Shown: positions 29,364 through 32,278 of the stretch, piece after piece
Numbering within the stretch: the stretch's first letter is position 1
Layout of the letters: each line of letters begins with the position of its first letter
Assembly (NCBI GenBank): GCA_014874415.1
Contig: JACWAI010000071.1
Span: forward strand, 1-32,278
Reading direction: 5' to 3'
Source: Nitrososphaerales archaeon
Lineage (GTDB): Archaea; Thermoproteota; Nitrososphaeria; Nitrososphaerales; Gagatemarchaeaceae
Length of the DNA stretch: 32,278 nucleotides
Notes under the pieces: generated by a model
What the model was told of the DNA's origin: nothing
Database searches by the model: none
Seen by the model: the letters and a program-made list of their open reading frames with translations, nothing else
Program-made: the position numbers and the translations under genes

Positions 29364-30329
29364 CTAGACCATGGTCGTCCTTCCGCCTCTGGTCTGCCAC
29401 TTTATCACCGCGACAGCCACTATGAGGACCGCAGCGGCTCCCGCGACCAAGAGAGGCGGATTCGAGAGTGTGAGACTGATGTTATCAACGAGGCCAGTCC
29501 ATGACAGCAGGACAGACGAGGCGAGAAGAGCGATTCCTATTCCCAACAGCGGCACCTGAATTGGCTTTAGCATTCTGAGCCTCGAAGCTGGGTCGGGTTT
29601 CCCCTGCTGTCCTGCTTTGGCCCGAGACCTTTCCCCAGAACTCTGGGTTTCCCCTGAAGCGAAGAGCAGAAGGACACCCAGGTAGCCCGCCACGATGCCC
29701 CACAGCTGCGGCCCCAACCCGACGAATTGGGATACGCTCGCTGAGTTGGTCGGATCGATGAACCACAGAATCGCTATTGCGATGGACCCGAAGAAGAACC
29801 CTCTGTCAAGAAGATGGCTGTTCTGGGCGAACCCGTACACCCTCCTCCAGGGAACCGGGTCTTTGCTCGGCTCCTGCAAGTCCGGGTCTGCGAGCTTGAC
29901 AAGTTCAGGTGGATCCTCCTGGTAAAAATACACATGTTCGTTCGCGGCCGGAGCCTGGTCCTTCCCGTTGGCATCGTGTATCCCTCGCTTCACCAGCCGA
30001 GTGAATGGGTAGAACCACTCGACCCCGCGGTCCTTCACAGTTGTGAACGAGTCTTGCAGAACGTGTAGGAAGACCCCGAGGGACAGGAGCGGGTTGGCGA
30101 TGTAGGCGACAGCCATCACGACCACGTTGTGGAAAAGTGCACGGTGCATCTGTTCTTCTGCGTATTTGCGCTCGGGGACGTACCAGTACTCTCGGTCCAG
30201 GTCGGGGAACAGCGCACCCAGACCGATAATCAATGCCACTTCTGGTCGGCCAAAGAAGACGAGGCCCACGGCGATCCCAAAGAAGAAATGTGTGGGCAGG
30301 TCCAATGGCAGTCGACTCAGAATAAACAT
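29364..30329 (-). CDS. YdjM-like membrane-bound metal-dependent hydrolase (DUF457)
   Basis: 321 residues. The N-terminus carries the family's metal-ligand pattern: PTHFFFGIAVG (His14), ALFPDLDRE (Asp43, Asp45), MHRALFHNVV (His62, His67) and LHVLQDSFT (His89, Asp93), intermixed with membrane helices. A polar insertion of about 70 residues (115-180) follows. The C-terminal part has three or four helices with a charged loop (ERSRAKAGQQGKPDPASRLR), longer than in the short YdjM proteins. Relatives are linked to phospholipid or envelope chemistry and DNA damage in bacteria; the substrate here is unknown. The start is ATG at 30329, about 26 bases from an AT-rich TAATTATC (minus, about 30351-30358). 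Confidence 0.82.
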   Translation of the reverse strand: MFILSRLPLDLPTHFFFGIAVGLVFFGRPEVALIIGLGALFPDLDREYWYVPERKYAEEQMHRALFHNVVVMAVAYIANPLLSLGVFLHVLQDSFTTVKDRGVEWFYPFTRLVKRGIHDANGKDQAPAANEHVYFYQEDPPELVKLADPDLQEPSKDPVPWRRVYGFAQNSHLLDRGFFFGSIAIAILWFIDPTNSASVSQFVGLGPQLWGIVAGYLGVLLLFASGETQSSGERSRAKAGQQGKPDPASRLRMLKPIQVPLLGIGIALLASSVLLSWTGLVDNISLTLSNPPLLVAGAAAVLIVAVAVIKWQTRGGRTTMV

Positions 30330-30337
30330 GAACCAAA

Positions 30338-30348
30338 CTATATAAGAT
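30338..30348. promoter_or_regulatory. Strong TATA box in the divergent YdjM-like/membrane protein promoter
   Basis: CTATATAAG on the plus strand is the best TATA box in the window. Its centre is about 26 bases before a GTG at 30369. The neighbouring TAATTATC on the minus strand suits the ATG at 30329. The two genes therefore share a 39-base, very AT-rich spacer, unlike the GC-rich surroundings. Confidence 0.6.
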
Positions 30349-30368
30349 TAGATAATTACCACGTGACT

Positions 30369-30944
30369 GTGGCCGCACTGGTTCCAGTCGGTCTCTCCGC
30401 GCTTCTCGGCCTGTTGGCTGGTTTAACGGTCATTGGATATGGTATGGTGAGGTTCGGCAGAAGCGTCGATGGCCAATGGAGTGTCACACACGTGCAAGTA
30501 ATCCTCTGGACTGGGGTGATTCTGGGAAGCTACCTCGCGCTCTCCTTGTCAGTGGGGGCCTTCCTCAGTGACATCCCCACAAACACACTCGTCTTGGTAG
30601 GGATTGCCTCTGGAACGCTAGCTCTTACGTCGATAACAAACGGCGTTCAGAACAAAACGAAGTGGGTTCAGAGTAGTGGGAACGCCGCGGCGGCGACCAG
30701 TGGGACTCTGCCGAAACCTTTCATGGGTGGCTTCCTCGCGACAGAAAAACTCTCCCACGGGCCGTCCCTGGTGAAGGTGCAAATGTTTGCATGGAACGTC
30801 GTCGCTATCCTGCTGTTCGTGACGTTCGTGTCGTCGAATCTTTACAGTGGGACATACTCGCTCCCCGACATCGGAGCGACGTTGAGTACGATCATAGGGA
30901 TAAGCAATGGCGTCCACGTCGCGGCGAAGCCACTTGACAAGTGA
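30369..30944 (+). CDS. Membrane protein, unknown function
   Basis: About 191 residues from the GTG at 30369 (GTG at 30363 is also possible). The frame is open much further upstream, into the hydrolase gene, but the TATA box at 30338-30348 rules that part out. There are four clear membrane helices: LVPVGLSALLGLLAGLTVIG, QVILWTGVILGSYLALSLSV, LVLVGIASGTLALTSI and VQMFAWNVVAILLFVTFVSS, with a possible fifth near the end. A polar loop (NKTKWVQSSGNAAAATSG) divides helices three and four. No known family is recognised. The downstream gene on the same strand is also a membrane protein and may be cotranscribed (73-base gap). Confidence 0.72.
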   Translation: MAALVPVGLSALLGLLAGLTVIGYGMVRFGRSVDGQWSVTHVQVILWTGVILGSYLALSLSVGAFLSDIPTNTLVLVGIASGTLALTSITNGVQNKTKWVQSSGNAAAATSGTLPKPFMGGFLATEKLSHGPSLVKVQMFAWNVVAILLFVTFVSSNLYSGTYSLPDIGATLSTIIGISNGVHVAAKPLDK

Positions 30945-31017
30945 GAGAGTCCCCCAAAGGAAGGCGGGACCTCAGAGGAGTGAGTTGACAGGCTCAGCGG
31001 AGGCCGCTTGACCCAAC

Positions 31018-31881
31018 ATGTCAAAACCGGTCGGCTCTGACTTCGGATTGGAAGAGTGGCAAGAGGCGAGGGCGGTCCTTGCGAGGTTCGACGACAACCT
31101 CCACGACCTGAGGAAATACGGATTCAGCTTCGTAACGGGATTGCTGACCGCCGACACACTTCTTGGACAGGCCGCAGCCAATGCAAACGTAGTGGTGTCC
31201 GACTACGTCAAACTGGCCGTTTTCGTTGTGACCCTCGGTCTGATTTGTACGTTGAGATTACTCGACAAGCACTACAGAAGGTTCCAGGAAGCCGCAGCGG
31301 TCAGGGCCAGGATACTCGAGAACCGCCTGAACCTGGATTTGAGCGGGACGATCGCCTACTTCTACGACATCACGGCATCATGGAGATACGTGCACTACGT
31401 CTACGTCGGATTCGTCCTCCTTACGGGCATCCTTGGGTTAGCGGTACTCTGGCCCGATGCTTGGGCCTTGGGTGGACTGGCAATCGCGGTGGTTGTCGCT
31501 CTTGGATTTGTTCTTGGGATTCACGTCTGGAAAGGCAGGGTGCGTGCGACCGATTGGAGTGTTGACAAGAAGGTTGCCTTCGCCGGGGATTCAATCCGGA
31601 TTACATTAACAAATCTCGCCGAAGTGCCATTCAAAATCCCGGCGAATTATGTAGCCTGGGCAATCTATGGAATGGGGAAGGAGGAAGACACGTCGTTCGG
31701 CACTGCGCCGGTCCGGGGCGAGGACCTCTTCCTCAAACGGCAGTTGGAGACCTACGACTGGCTTTGGGATGTAAGCGTCAAGCCCGGTTTGTATAGGCTT
31801 GTGATTGGACCAGTGGAGAACCCCCGCTATGTCACAACCCTCCAGGTTCTTCGCCCTAGGAAAGGGGACTCTTCAGAGTAA
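31018..31881 (+). CDS. Membrane protein with C-terminal beta domain, unknown function
   Basis: 287 residues. An N-terminal helical stretch (EEWQEARAVLARFDDNLHDLRKYG) leads into two membrane helices (about 37-75), then a basic helical loop (DKHYRRFQEAAAVRARILENRLN), then two more helices (about 120-170). The last 110 residues are beta-rich: VDKKVAFAGDSIRITLTNLAEVPFKIP and GLYRLVIGPVENPRYVTTLQVL, an Ig-like sandwich pattern. The 2+2 helix layout with a helical linker recalls SLATT-type effector membrane proteins, but I cannot show relatedness. GGAGG at 30999-31003 lies 14 bases before the ATG, which is a little far. It follows the previous membrane protein on the same strand. Confidence 0.72.
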   Translation: MSKPVGSDFGLEEWQEARAVLARFDDNLHDLRKYGFSFVTGLLTADTLLGQAAANANVVVSDYVKLAVFVVTLGLICTLRLLDKHYRRFQEAAAVRARILENRLNLDLSGTIAYFYDITASWRYVHYVYVGFVLLTGILGLAVLWPDAWALGGLAIAVVVALGFVLGIHVWKGRVRATDWSVDKKVAFAGDSIRITLTNLAEVPFKIPANYVAWAIYGMGKEEDTSFGTAPVRGEDLFLKRQLETYDWLWDVSVKPGLYRLVIGPVENPRYVTTLQVLRPRKGDSSE

Positions 31882-32062
31882 TCGTCGTCGAAGACCCTCC
31901 CTCGGGGCGGCTGCTCGCAGGATAGTTACGTCTTCGATTCCGGCCTCGGCTTGGTCCCCACCGGAGGGTACGGCCCATCTGGAGGGATTCCTTGTATGCC
32001 CGCTCGAACGCCTTGGCTCTGGCGTCGCCCTCTTCCCGGCCAGCGGGCTTCTCTGATGACAT
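31856..32062 (-). CDS. Doubtful short frame, possibly damaged
   Basis: 68 residues as read. The first 30 (EGDARAKAFERAYKESLQMG) look like a real helix, while the rest is Arg/Ser/Gly-rich and unconvincing. In another frame the same stretch reads GDQAEAGIEDVTILRAA, which looks more natural, so a frameshift near 31960 is possible. A TATA-like TCTTAATACTC (minus, 32093-32103) lies about 36 bases before the ATG. It overlaps the end of the convergent membrane protein by 26 bases. Low confidence. Confidence 0.28.
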   Translation of the reverse strand: MSSEKPAGREEGDARAKAFERAYKESLQMGRTLRWGPSRGRNRRRNYPASSRPEGGSSTTITLKSPLS

Positions 32063-32080
32063 TCCGACCGAACCACGCTT

Positions 32081-32278
32081 TCATGGGGCCTGAGTATTAA
32101 GAATGGTTGGCCGAGCAGTTGGTTTCTCTCTCCGTCCCTCTTTGCTTGAACGATTTGCTATCTCTGCGTCAATGGTTCCGCTGTGGTGGCGCAGGGTTTC
32201 GACGTCACGGTCGAGGTTGCGCACGGCGTTGTCCTCGAAATCAGGGCTTTCGACCGACCAGAAAGGCCAGTAAAGCCA
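32081..32278 (-). CDS. C-terminal end of an unknown protein, cut by the window edge
   Basis: The minus strand is open from the right edge to a TGA at 32081-32083, giving 65 codons: LYWPFWSVESPDFEDN at the start, a charged helical stretch (VRNLDRDVETLRHHSGTIDAEI), then a basic Ser/Pro-rich tail. The order of features is protein-like and would fit the end of a longer gene to the right. No family can be named from this fragment. The alternative is chance openness in GC-rich DNA. Confidence 0.4.
   Translation of the reverse strand, partial: WLYWPFWSVESPDFEDNAVRNLDRDVETLRHHSGTIDAEIANRSSKEGRREKPTARPTILNTQAP

Noticed and set aside
1-32278. tRNA, rRNA, CRISPR arrays, insertion sequences
   Set aside because: Gaps are too short for most RNA genes, no cloverleaf or direct repeat array was noticed, and no transposase or integrase motif occurs in any frame read. 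A covariance-model search would be needed to exclude small ncRNAs.

Overview
The window is a compact, GC-rich stretch of an archaeal chromosome. The evidence is the gene content: the DP2 large subunit of D-family DNA polymerase, Sec61-beta, an AglB/STT3 oligosaccharyltransferase, CofE for coenzyme F420, a DUF2070 membrane protein, an archaeal type IA topoisomerase and an XPD-like helicase. Promoters also look archaeal: TATA-like boxes lie about 24-30 bases before many start codons, which implies leaderless mRNAs, and several of those starts are TTG or GTG. The mix of PolD, F420 and many small zinc-ribbon proteins suggests a Nitrososphaeria/Thaumarchaeota- or Bathyarchaeia-like lineage. That placement is inference. 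I see no rRNA, tRNA, CRISPR, transposase or integrase.

Layout. 1-3277 (minus): an STT3/AglB gene cut by the window edge, then gcvH and gcvT of the glycine cleavage system. gcvT diverges from cofE across one shared TATA element. 3332-7033 (plus): cofE, a small zinc ribbon, topA, a small zinc protein overlapping the topA stop, and a membrane protein. 7017-14042 is a DNA-metabolism and housekeeping block: a RecA-like protein without a P-loop diverges from a RuvC/YqgF-like RNase H-fold protein, followed on the minus strand by an XPD-type Fe-S helicase, an HD phosphohydrolase, thymidylate kinase, DUF2070 and Sec61-beta.

14124-17279 is a sulfur island. A TusA-cupin fusion gene faces a probable operon of DsrE2, TusA, a sulfide:quinone oxidoreductase-like flavoprotein and an ArsR regulator with three cysteines. 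The likely flow is sulfide oxidation by the flavoprotein, transfer of the sulfane sulfur to the TusA and DsrE2 carriers, and control by the ArsR protein. 17286-19446 is a two-gene ABC exporter. 19500-24242 holds glyA, which supplies the same one-carbon/glycine pathway as gcvT and gcvH, converging on polC (DP2).

24283-28845 (mostly minus) carries a SpoIIM-like membrane protein with a damaged zinc ribbon, a second zinc-ribbon membrane protein split by a frameshift at a run of eight G, a C2H2 finger protein, an ACT-domain protein (plus), a DoxX protein and an AbrB-like protein. 28850-32278 looks more accessory: an unlisted 49-residue Cys-rich protein, a YdjM-like membrane hydrolase diverging from an unknown membrane protein, another unknown membrane protein, and doubtful short frames at the right edge.
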